From assembly GCA_004380135.1 (NCBI GenBank), contig QXCR01000285.1:1-22849 (forward strand): a DNA stretch of 22,849 nucleotides, read 5' to 3'. This document shows positions 1 through 8,585 of the stretch, one piece after another. The DNA is from Stemphylium vesicarium (Eukaryota > Ascomycota > Dothideomycetes > Pleosporales > Pleosporaceae). The notes under the pieces are model-generated. The model searched no databases, was not told the origin of the DNA, and saw only the letters and a list, made by a program, of their open reading frames with translations. Both the position numbers and the translations under genes were made by a program. The first letter of the stretch is position 1, and each line of letters opens with the position of its first letter.

Positions 1-99
1 ACGTACGAAAAGGCCGGATTCACCGCAAGAGAGTGGGGCACGACAATAGAAATGGAAGGAGAGTCACGTGTCTTCTGTCGTACGACGCCTCCAAGAGGA

Positions 100-1148
100 G
101 AGGGGAGGTATTGTAAAGGGCTACGCCTAAGTACTGCTACCTTCTTACTTTAGGCTAGCGCGGAACGCTAGCGTAGAGGTAGCGCAAAGGATAAGTACCG
201 TACGAAGGAGGACACCTACACTTCTTTTCTCTACCTTTCTTATTCTGTACATAGGAGCAAATGCATACTCGTTAGCAGGCCTCTTTCCGCCCATAACAAC
301 TATATAGATCTCTTCTTTTCTAAGTAATAAGTCTTATAGAAGTTATATATATAACTAGTCTATAATAACTTAGTATAGTAGAGGTTATAAGAATTATACT
401 AATACTAAACTATAGTATCTTAGCTTATCTAGTTAATCTTTTATTTACCTTAAGATTAGTTTTATAACTATTACTTTTCTACTTCTTTAGTCTATAATAG
501 CTTATTATTTTAAAAGTATTATACGAATTCTTAAACGTCTAGTTCTAAAATTTTAACTATCTAGCTATCTAATTCTATAGTATATAGAGTTATCTCTTAG
601 ATATCTTTATTAGAAGGTATAACTATAGGTTCGTCCTATACTTATAGTACTTATTTAACTTATTAGAGATCTTTTAGTATTAGTAAGAACTTCTTAATCT
701 TTAAAGGAATATTTTCCTAATCTTAATTAACCTTATAGGCTAGATCGTAGAAGTGCTATTATATAGTTTATAGGATATTTAGGGTTTCTATAGCGTAGTC
801 TACTAGTTTCTTATTAAGGTAATAGAGTAGGCTATTAATTTATAGTAATAGCGACTCTATCTCTAGTAGGCTTACGTAGGGCGTACTTAGTTAATATTTT
901 TCCTTAAACGTGGCTATCTTATCGTGCTTAGTGCGTAGTGGTTCTACTACGTCTTCTTCTAGTGTATCATACTCCTCGTTAGATGTAAGCGAGTTATCTA
1001 GGCATTTAGTTCTTATAATAGTAAGGTTCTTAATTCCTTTAAGAATACCTTCTCTACTATCTACTTGTGAAGGTCCGTCCTTAGAGGGTCCTAGGGTTGG
1101 TTCTCGGGAATGAGCTAGGCGCGTAATAGACGAGGGTTGTACTAGCAC
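100..1148 (-). pseudogene. RIP-degraded reading frame of an unidentified repeat protein
   Basis: Read on the minus strand from 1148, one frame gives a hydrophilic, acidic and lysine-rich protein that is open for 85 codons (to 891). It then continues in the same frame to roughly position 160, interrupted by many TAA and TAG codons. Most stops sit where CAA or CAG (Gln) would fit, so the frame looks like a former long ORF destroyed by C-to-T changes rather than by indels. The tract 300-900 is very AT-rich and poor in CA/TG dinucleotides, as RIP produces. I cannot assign the protein: a gag-like or coiled-coil transposon protein would fit the composition, but no diagnostic motif is visible. Its true ends are unknown, and positions 1-100 hold nothing I recognise. 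Confidence 0.4.
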
Positions 1149-1304
1149 GATTAGAAGATCGATATAATAGTATAAAGTAAGTAAGTATAATTAGAAGATT
1201 AATATAATTACTTAAGGTCTTTAAGAATTAAGTACTAATTCTTAGATTTTAAAGTTAAACATAGCAACTATAAGAGTGCGCTATCTAGTAGCTATATACT
1301 TAAT

Positions 1305-1518
1305 AAATGTAGGTTACTTAGTTGCCCAGTTCTACTAAGAGATACTAATCACTAAGCACTGCTCAGTCCTGCTCAGTGTGCCAAGACTACTGAGCACTTC
1401 GAGCAGTCACGTGACATGCGGCGTGGTGACCGCGCCGCACGTCCTGCTAACGCTGGAAGTCATACCGATGACTGGCTCTGGTTGCTTCGAGGTGATCTGG
1501 TGCGGCTGGGCCGTAACA
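1305..1518 (+). repeat. LTR-like end, copy 1 (inverted relative to the copy at 18.3-18.6 kb)
   Basis: About 210 bp here matches the reverse complement of 18258-18470 closely. Shared blocks include the stretch at 1381-1425 (CCAAGACTACTGAGCACTTC and following) and 1469-1518, ending CCGTAACA. The match stops abruptly after ...GTAACA, which suits an LTR 3' end (TG...CA). The 5' part upstream of 1305 is AT-rich, and any further match there is too eroded to place a boundary. Differences from the other copy are mostly transitions. The 3' end abuts a broken transposase frame, so this copy apparently inserted into, or recombined with, that older element. Confidence 0.55.
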
Positions 1519-1930
1519 CTAATAATCTTTAGGTCCTTCTAGAGTTTTCTCTAGTAATCTTTTACTTAGTTAAAGGCTATTTTAAGCTCCTCTATACGTT
1601 AAATAAAGCGCTCTATCTAGTTCTTACTAATAGGTATCTTACCGCGTACGGCTAGTAGTTTATCTGCGATATCTGCTACCTCTTATAGCTGGGGGACAAA
1701 CCCTCGCGAATCAAGCTTAAGGATATATCGTACGATTGTTTGCTCTTCTGTCGCAGAGAGCTTTCGGCTGTTTGGTGGTGCTTCGCGTTGAAATTGGATT
1801 TCGCGGAGTCGGTTAGAGAGCTGCTGATGTTGTACGCTAAAGGTAGCAGCAGCGCGTCGCAGGGTCTGAAATTGACGTAAGGTATATGTAACGGGCTGAA
1901 CGCCCTTCAGTAGAGCTCCTCGATGGAATT
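1519..1930 (-). pseudogene. N-terminal fragment of a pogo-like transposase (HTH domains)
   Basis: The minus-strand frame running from about 1930 to 1519 encodes the DNA-binding part of a fungal pogo/Fot1 transposase. First comes a psq-type helix-turn-helix stretch (TLRRAAATFSVQHQQLSNRL). A CENP-B/Tc5-type HTH follows (SATEEQTIVRYILKLDSRGF, then VADIADKLLAVRGKIPISKN). The fragment ends near DYxRKLxKDLKII, where family members continue towards the DDE catalytic domain, which is missing here. Several in-frame TAG/TAA codons replace Gln or Trp positions between 1520 and 1690, typical of RIP. The 5' part (1700-1890) is GC-richer and free of stops. It is truncated exactly at the LTR-like end at 1518. 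Confidence 0.7.
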
Positions 1931-2211
1931 TCGGTAGACGCGTCCGATAGAAGCTCAGATCACCTCGGACCGATGTTTATCCGGCAGGTAGATAAACACT
2001 AGCGTAGATAGACCGATAGCTCCTCATCGAATACAACCACTGTATACCTGGCCTTGCCATCGGCTATCTACTCCTTGAGTGCTCCTAGAGCTAGCCCCTT
2101 ACAGTATAGGCCTGAAGGGCAAGTTTAATTCTACCCTCTTGTTAATCTAAGATTATTGTACGTTGTGATTGCATCGCTGTTTGTACGTGGTGTTCGCGGT
2201 GCCAAGAAAAA

Positions 2212-2245
2212 GTGGCCGGCTCGGTGGTGTGGCCGTCTCGGTGGT
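2212..2245. repeat. Two tandem 17-bp units, possibly a transposon terminal region
   Basis: GTGGCCGGCTCGGTGGT at 2212-2228 is followed directly by the same 17-mer with one change at 2229-2245. The intact pogo element at 8.4-10.6 kb also carries two direct repeats inside its terminal repeat. This pair may therefore mark the outer end of the element whose transposase fragment lies at 1519-1930. No partner inverted repeat was found in the window, so the assignment is tentative. Confidence 0.4.
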
Positions 2246-2772
2246 GCTTTACGTTAATAGTTTTAGATATTAAGATATATCTAGACTCTACAGGCACTAG
2301 TCGTATGAACGCGCATACACCATTCCATCCTGCTTCTCTTTTTTCTTGAGATTGAGTGTGTCCCCCTAAGAATGGTCGTAAAAGGGCTGTGGAGTTAATG
2401 GCCTAGGGTAGAGCCTCTCTCGACGAGCAGCCTCTGTTGTAGATGTGTAAGCAGTGAGAGAAGAGTGTTATACAAAAGTAGATGTCTTGTTGTGTGTCTA
2501 CGTAGCTGTCGTGGTAGCCTTATATAGGGCTATTACAATGGTCTGTTTACATGACGTATCTATGATCGCGATATGTGCAGCAGGTGCTGCTCAAGAGCAG
2601 GAGGAACCATCCCTCCACCACGTGGCACACCTGAATGTCCCTACCTCGTGAACCGTCACAGACTTCAATACCCAGCGCGAAGCATAACCAGGCGGCAGTC
2701 TGACTTAGCGTTCGTTGCTCTCCACATCAGTACCGGGGAGCTGATTCGATAGCTGCGTCGGCAGCAGTGACG
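2246..2772. other. Intergenic, upstream of the SesB-like gene
   Basis: I see no convincing gene here. A 65-codon open frame at 2454-2651 has no recognisable features. The stretch would hold the promoter of the hydrolase gene starting at 2773; no clear core element stands out. Confidence 0.4.
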
Positions 2773-4004
2773 ATGCGAAGACCAGGGATCTTCCACTGTC
2801 TCAAGTTAAGAAGCCGGGAAAAAGAGCCAACCGAGAAAAACCCCTTCACAACAGGCGACTATGGCCTGAAAACGATAGCGGAGGGACAGCACGACACCGC
2901 AGAGTAGGAGGAGCCTACCACCACAATAAACTACTTCGTTAACACATATCTCAGCTTCGTATTCGTCCATGGCTTCACAGGTGGACGCGATTCCACTTGG
3001 ACCTACAAACCCACATCAATCTTCTGGCCCCAAGATCTCTTCGCCAAGGAGCTCAAGCATGTGCGCATCTTGACGTTCGGCTACGATGCAAACGTACTGA
3101 AGCACCTCAACATCGCTGGTGGAAACACGGTCCGCGACCACGGAAAGTCTCTGGCACAGAATGTCTCACTGCGAAGAGCAGAAACGAACTCGGTGCGTGA
3201 ATAGTGATATATTGCAGGCTCAGTCACTAATTAGTATAGATCGAACGTCCGATCATTTTCGTAGCGCATAGCCTAGGCGGTTTGGTGGTGGAGCAGGCTT
3301 TGCTCATCTCCCGTGGTACTCCGCAATCGCACGTAAAGTCCCTTCTTCCTAGCACAGCCGCAATAGCTTTCATGTGCACGCCTCACCTTGGCTCTCACAA
3401 GGCAGATTGGGCGGCACCGCTCACAGCACTCTCCAACCTCTTCCGCCAGATGAATAAGGACATCGTCGCAGTACTTGAGCCCGGATCAGAAATGCTATCA
3501 AATCTCCGACAAGAATTCCACACTATGCCCGAGGACAGACGAAGGAATGAAGGCAAGTGGCTGGATACATTTTGTTTCTATGAGGAGTTGGCTTGTCCGG
3601 GTATCGGCGATATCGTTCCTCGCCAGTCGGCCATCCTGCCCGAATATCCTAATGCTAGCATTTACCAGAACCATTCTGATATGACGAAATTCGGCGGCGC
3701 GACGGATCCGGCCTATGTGAGGGTGCGAGGACAGTTGTGGTTGTGGGTGGATGCCATTAACAAACGGAGGGGTGTCGAACGGGCGCAGGAGCACGTCGGG
3801 CAGCAAGTGTCTCACACATCCGAGGAAACATGTCCACTAGAACACCTCATTCGAACTCCACGACAAACACACCTGGACGAAACAGCATTCCAGCCGATTC
3901 GTGACACAAGTACTACTGCATCACCTAGCAGCGGTGGCGGCCCGATCTTCATGGGAAATGTCACCGCCGGGCGTGATTTCAATTATGACCAGGGCGTGAT
4001 ATGA
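2773..4004 (+). CDS. SesB-like alpha/beta hydrolase with C-terminal amyloid-like motif
   Basis: Three exons, 2773-2903, 2955-3192 and 3240-4004, give 377 aa. Introns are 2904-2954 (GTAGGA...CTCAG) and 3193-3239 (GTGCGT...TATAG), and phases agree across both joins. The product belongs to the lipase-like alpha/beta hydrolases (DUF676/PGAP1-like) found as SesB proteins and as N-terminal domains of fungal NLR receptors. Visible hallmarks are YGLKTIAEG and FVFVHGFTG near residues 30-52, ILTFGYDA, the nucleophile elbow AHSLGG (Ser near residue 134), and the catalytic-His segment NHSDMTKFGG near residue 260. The last 23 residues are a Gly/Asn-rich tail unlike the catalytic domain. The known family role is lipid/ester hydrolysis linked to incompatibility-type cell death; activity here is inferred. 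No NLR partner gene lies in the window. The start ATG is the first in frame and gives the usual short N-terminal lead. Confidence 0.82.
3933..4001 (+). other. Putative signalling-amyloid motif (C-terminal 23 codons)
   Basis: The C-terminus GGGPIFMGNVTAGRDFNYDQ plus GVI follows a disordered, Ser/Thr-rich linker. Its pattern of alternating small, polar and aromatic residues with G-N and G-R-D turns resembles the short prion-forming motifs at the ends of fungal NLR-associated effectors (HET-s, sigma and PP types). I cannot match it to a named class without profile searches, so the amyloid call is inference. Confidence 0.45.
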
Positions 4005-4118
4005 GAGCAGATATGTCGCTAACGTCGCTAAATCATAGGATTCATAACGAGTCTGATACTACTCTATTACATGAACGAATTTTGTTTTTTTCCACTGTTG
4101 TGCGGGGGACCGGCCGAC

Positions 4119-4205
4119 TAACTCATCGAAAAAATTCGGGCCGTGACTTTGCAAGGAAAGCCGTACACAGGGTGTGTTGCTATCATACCTTATTACTTCT
4201 ATTGA
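4119..4205 (-). pseudogene. Scrap of a P450-like C-terminus
   Basis: The plus-strand stretch 4119-4205 matches 10755-10840, the 3' end of the P450 pseudogene, through blocks such as GTGACTTTGCAAGGAAA and ACAGGGTG. Read on the minus strand it encodes HPVYGFPCKVTAR followed by a few residues and a stop. The 10.8-kb copy encodes HPVHGFPCKVTAREF at the same place. No other P450 sequence precedes it (towards 4.8 kb on the plus coordinates), so only the last 25 or so codons remain. Confidence 0.6.
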
Positions 4206-4819
4206 AAACAGCTAACACTAAAGCTAGAAACTTGATACAATGAAAGTTTCGGTGTCAGAACCGGAAATGGCGTTAGGCGTTAGGCACGGATATCAATTGC
4301 ATGACGCGTGAACACGTGAACTCGCGTTTCGGACCGACTTGGACGTGATCATCCTCTTTTTTTGGACCCCACTAAGACGATACTCTCACGCTTGTGCTCT
4401 TCTTGTCCTAAGCATAACGTTATGGTGGCGGTTTGGCAGACGTGCGGTTGCACCACAACGTCATAAATCTTTACATCATACATGTCTGTCTGACTGTATT
4501 CAAAGAGGTAGCAAAGTCGTCGTGAATTAAGGTCATGTCTTCCCGATGGATGAACATACTCTACCAGCTCACTACACGTGTCGCGTGCAACGCATAGATG
4601 GAGAGTATGTCAAAGCACTCCGTCAGAACGATGACAAACTTACTACATGGGGCTATCTTGGAAATTCACGAGGGCGCAGAGTACCCAAGATAAACCTAGC
4701 GTAGCATGGAGTCAACTCTCTATTGTCGCCAGCGACCTGCATTTAAACGACCATCGATCACCTTGCAACTCTAACGCACCACCCTCCACGAGCTTCCTCC
4801 AAACACCTTCCAGACTAGG
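4206..4819. other. Intergenic, no gene recognised
   Basis: Short open frames here (for example 4339-4530) have no coding character that I recognise. The segment separates the SesB-like gene and the P450 scrap from the carboxylesterase pseudogene. It would include the old carboxylesterase promoter. Confidence 0.4.
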
Positions 4820-6058
4820 ATGAACGTGTCTACTGCAATCCAGACAGTAAGATCTTGGCTTGGGATAACTTATGCCACCGGGCAACGTTTCCAACGACCC
4901 CGCTTGCTGCCTTTCGACCGGAATCGATCCTTTGATCACCTCGGCTCTGCGCCAATGCAGGCCGGTGACAACATCTGGCTCAATGCTAAGAACGGGCCGA
5001 GTGAGGACTGCCTGAATTTAAATGACTGGGCACCCGACCAAACGAACGGAAATCCACTTCCTGTGATAGTCTACATCTTTAGTGGAGGCTTTGAAGTGGG
5101 TGCAGGAGTACATCGCGTATTTGGTGGCGATCCCCAAAATGTTACTGTTGCCGGACACAGTGCCGGTGCCTATTCGACAATCGGCCTACTCGCTGCTCCA
5201 TCCGCTAGAGGGCTCTACAAGCGTCTTTCAGCGTTCTCTGGAGGCGCATCCCGTATCATTCCAGCCTGGTGGGCTGAAGAACTAACAGTAAAGTTCCTCG
5301 CCGCACTCGACATCGCTGATGATCTCGAGCAACTGCTAAACCTAGACGCAAAGCTTCTTGCTGAGACACTCTTCAAGGTCACTCCCCGCAATATCGGTGA
5401 CCGACATGGTATAGATAATACTACTATCGGCATTGTGGACGACCGCTCCCAGCCTGGGGCCGTTCTGGATAGCACACCGCTGGAGGTGCTCAGATCAGGG
5501 GCATGTCGTGACGTGGATATTATCTTCAGTACAACGTCGAATGAGGCGGACTGGTGAGTTCTCAACGCGACCGAGAAGTTCGACCCGAGCCGTATCCCGA
5601 ATATAGTCGAAGAGCTTGTCGTAAAGTCGCGCATTCCCAGAAGCCGTGCTGAAAGAATCGTCGCTATGTACAATGTCAATGGCCGCACCCCGGTCGAGGT
5701 GCGAGGGGCACTCTTGACTGACTACTTCTTCACCCTGCCCACTGCCCGCGCAGCACTTGCACATGCGGCTGCAGGTGGTAATGCACGTCTTCTTACGGTT
5801 GGACCTGTCGAAGGTGCGCCTGCAGCGCACGGTACAGAGATGTACGGTATTGTCGGTCAGAAGCGCCCTGATTTTGGTGATCAGCAAGTTACCCGGGATG
5901 TCTTTGTTCGCGACGCCCTCGTTAACTTTGCTGAAGGCAACCACGATCGACTTTGGGAGACTGTCAAGAAGAATCCAATCTCACAAGGCGTCGGCGAACT
6001 AATATATGATGTCAAGATGGGCGATGAAGACAGTGATTATGTGACTAATATTACATGA
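4820..6058 (+). pseudogene. Type-B carboxylesterase pseudogene
   Basis: The sequence reads as a fungal type-B carboxylesterase (PF00135 family). It shows WLGITYATGQRF near the N-terminus, the SEDCLNLN motif, PLPVIVYIFSGGF at the oxyanion-hole region, the nucleophile elbow FGGDPQNVTVAGHSAGA, and the catalytic-His motif AAHGTEMYG near 5830. Three lesions are visible. About 60 or more codons usually found between the GGGF loop and the WVQ helix are missing; both sequences are encoded by the same bases at 5088-5107 in different frames. A one-base loss near 5120 restores the frame into FGGDPQN. A TGA at 5555-5557 cuts the frame in the middle of conserved sequence, and homologous protein continues in frame to the stop at 6056-6058. 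TGGTGAGT at the stop could be read as an intron donor, but the following sequence is clearly coding-like. A functional enzyme is unlikely. Confidence 0.8.
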
Positions 6059-6289
6059 CTAATTAGCTTTAGTACTTAGTCTTAGGTCTTACCTTAACAA
6101 TACGATAACTCTTACACCCCCAAAGTTTTGACATATGAACCTACCGCCCGTGCTATCAAAGTGCTGGAAATCTTTGGGCTTGTGCGAACATAGCGCTTTA
6201 ATTAGCTAGCTGGTCTAAGTTGTCCTGATACCTCGAGAGAACCTGTTAGAGATGAATATACTCAACTCAAAAGTGCTGCATGTCAAGCA

Positions 6290-6372
6290 GTCTGATAACA
6301 AATCCTTCCAAATTCAGACATCTCAATTCTTCATTCTCATGCCAACTAACTTTCCAGAACTGTCGCGCTCTT
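6290..6372. repeat. Diverged copy of the P450 3' flank
   Basis: About 80 bp here aligns with 10695-10775, just downstream of the P450 pseudogene stop. Shared blocks include CCAACTAACT/TCAACTAACT and AACT(G/C)TCGCGCT. It does not extend into the P450 coding sequence. The rest of 6059-6524 between the carboxylesterase remnant and the protease 3' end shows nothing recognisable. Confidence 0.5.
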
Positions 6373-6524
6373 AGCAGATGTCTTAGCACAGAGCACCGTA
6401 TCTCAACATCCCTCCGGACTGCCTAATCGCGCCTGTGACTCGATGCATAAATGTGCAGTACGCTGCTGAAAACCAGAAGAAGTCAAGAAGTAAACTAATA
6501 GAAAGATGCCCTCAACTACTTTAT

Positions 6525-7704
6525 CTAACCAACGGTGCAGCCACCAAGCCTAACACTCTCTGCGAACATCTCGTACGTATCCGCATTTGCAGCAGCCTGG
6601 GTGGCGCTAAGCTTTTGCGCTGCAACATAACCATATCCGTAGTCGTTTGTACCGTACAAGTGCGTCATCTCATGCAGAATGCTGCCGGCCTTGTCGTAGT
6701 CGTCGTTGCTACACTGAGCCGCAAGCTCGGGGAAATCCCAGAAGCCGTTGTTGGGGCACGGAACAATGACGTTCGCACTGGGTATGGTGTACAGGAGTGC
6801 CGAGCCGTCGCTGCAGTCGTTGTATGTGTCTGTGCAAGAGATCTTGGGCGAGGTTGTCTGCACGTCCTTGACGTCGTTGTAGATGGTTTGTACCTTGGAC
6901 TTGACCGAAGTTGACTTGAACCAGGTGGTGAAGTAGTCAGCTCCGGAGCCGGCGGCGGTGTATGCGGCACCGGCCATGGAGATGGCGTCTGAGACGCTAG
7001 TCTTGAGGGTAGACGTTTGCGACGTCGAGCACGAGGAGTAGGTGATGGAGCGCTTTTGGATGCGGGAGGCGGCAGGCTCAGAGCGCTTGTGAGAGATGTG
7101 TTGCCTGAGGAGCTGATATCAGTTCCTTCGTCTTGCCAGAGTTATGGTAATAGCTTACTCAGCTGCGATGCTTTGATCCGGAGTTACTTCGACTGCATCA
7201 GTCGTCTGGTCCGCGCAAGAGGACAGGTCTTGGAGAGCAGCGGGAGCCTCCTCTTCTGTAGCGTAGCGGAAACCTTGGATAGCAGAGACCTTGGCTTTCT
7301 GGACGCCCTTGAGCTTGTAGCTCTTGGCTGCATTGACAGGCACGGTGATTGTCTCTCCAGCCGTGATTTTCTGAAAGTTGTCGGAAGTAAGACCGGTCTT
7401 CTTGTAGTTGACGTAGACTCCTTCAAAAGGAAGAGCATTGCCAGCTGTTTTGACCATTAACATGAATTCATAGCAGGTGTTCGTATTTGAGGGTATGCAT
7501 ACCTGCATCGGCTACCAACAAGTCCTTGGTCTCATGGGCACTGAACACGGTGTTGCCCTTGAAGACTTGGATGGTCTCGCTTCCAGTGTTGGTGACTTGA
7601 ACGTTCACAACATGGTTGTCTGCGTGAGCAATCGAGACAGAGAGAGGGCAAGCTGCCGAAGCTGCGCCAGCGAGAAGAACGATCGGAAGCGTCTTGGTGA
7701 GCAT
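6525..7704 (-). CDS. Secreted deuterolysin-type metalloprotease (M35)
   Basis: This is a neutral zinc endopeptidase of the deuterolysin (M35) family, made as a secreted proprotein. The chosen Met at 7704 gives a clean signal peptide (MLTKTLPIVLLAGAASA); an in-frame Met at 7737 would add 11 residues ahead of it. Exons are 7704-7503, 7444-7159 and 7104-6525. Introns are 7445-7502 and 7105-7158, giving 355 aa. A propeptide (DNHVVNVQVTNTGSETIQVF and following) ends at a Kex2-type site, RIQKR. The mature domain is about 174 aa and carries the zinc-binding HEMTHLYG followed by the aspzincin GTNDYGYG motif. It ends with several Cys/Gly residues (LGGCTVG). The second intron is uncertain: the nearer acceptor (AG at 7113-7114) encodes a more natural SSGNTSLTSAL but shifts the frame. 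The acceptor used here, 8 nt further on, keeps it open. The gene is therefore either intact by acceptor choice or carries a 1-bp deletion near 7080. Confidence 0.8.
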
Positions 7705-7887
7705 ACTGACAAGCTTTGATGAAGAATTTTGTTTCAAAGGCGGGTTTTGAAGTAATGAGTATCAATCATTGAGAGATCAGTCACCTCTTAAGTACTATGG
7801 CGGCGGGAATTTCCGGCCTTCGGCGTGGGTGATGCCCCAATGCTCAACTCATTGATGGTGTGCCATCACGGGGGACCGTCTGCGATA
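7705..7887 (-). promoter_or_regulatory. Upstream region of the M35 protease gene
   Basis: This interval lies immediately 5' of the protease start and should include its 5' UTR and core promoter. I see no unmistakable TATA or regulator site. Confidence 0.3.
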
Positions 7888-8067
7888 AGCAGGTGTTTAA
7901 GCTTCCCCATGATATCTTGTCAACGCTTGGTCAGTTTCGGGCGAGTCCGCCAACTTGCCAAGCTGTCTTGAGCAGGTGTTTAAGCTTCCCCATGATCTCT
8001 TGTTAAAGCTTGGCCGGTTCCGATTGAATGCTTCGGCTTGCCAAGCCGTCTTAAGCAGGTGCTCCAC
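7888..8067. repeat. 83-bp tandem repeat, two units plus a partial third
   Basis: Units begin at AGCAGGTG at 7888, 7971 and 8054, giving a strict 83-bp period. Units 1 and 2 share AGCAGGTGTTTAAGCTTCCC at their starts and TTGCCAAGC(T/C)GTCTT near their ends, with scattered substitutions between. Only the first 14 or so bases of a third unit remain. The array sits about 185 bp upstream of the protease start. From 8068 to 8431 nothing else is recognisable. Confidence 0.85.
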
Positions 8068-8431
8068 ACGGCGGTTAATATATATCGTACGCAAGTGTGT
8101 CCTAGCCAGACATAGTACACATCCACTGGCGAAGAATGTAAAAATAGCGATACCGTGAAAGGGACGCTCCGTAACTTAGTGGATGCATATGTCGTGTTCA
8201 GCGCAACGCTACGCCAGTTTAGGAAGGTCTCCGGCGTTTAGTACAGATCAGGGTGTAGAGATCCAGAGCAGCCAATCAAGCTGTCGGCGCGCGCAGTTCA
8301 CTTGCTAGGTTAGCCGAACAACTGTTATCTCAGCCTCTACCGATTCGGCCCTTATTCTGGTCAATTGTAGTTTCTTCAAGTCTCAGCCTTTGGGTGCTCT
8401 CTATGTTACAGAATGTCGGAAATTGTAGATA

Positions 8432-8476
8432 GAGTAGTGGGGCAGCATGTGAGCCGTGACGGCATGTGAGCCACCC
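8432..8476 (+). repeat. Left terminal inverted repeat of the pogo-like element
   Basis: Starts GAGTAGTGGGGCAGCATGTG directly after the TA dinucleotide at 8430-8431. It contains two direct GCATGTGAGCC units, a likely transposase-binding arrangement. All 45 bases match the reverse complement of the right repeat. Confidence 0.92.
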
Positions 8477-8585
8477 CAACACCATTTTGACGATAGGAAA
8501 AATGAGGCTGTAGAGCCACACACAAAAGCTATTATTACGAGAAAACTTAGTGTATTGATTTGTAGACTATTGCGCTTCGTTTAAG

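Noticed and set aside
2905..2907. Premature stop making the SesB-like gene a pseudogene
   Set aside because: A GTAGGA...CTCAG intron removes it and restores both the phase and the conserved DFVFVHG sequence.
5215..5944. Long minus-strand open frames over the carboxylesterase (157 and 149 codons)
   Set aside because: Antisense to a clearly homologous esterase sequence; composition rich in Ser/Arg as expected from reversed codons.
6665..7460. Plus- and minus-strand open frames overlapping the protease (e.g. 6665-6970 minus, 7017-7460 plus)
   Set aside because: They are shadows in other frames of the M35 coding sequence; no independent motif, and the protease frame carries the HExxH and propeptide features.
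7888..8067. CRISPR-like array
   Set aside because: The repeat is a plain 83-bp tandem duplication without distinct spacers, in a eukaryotic genome.
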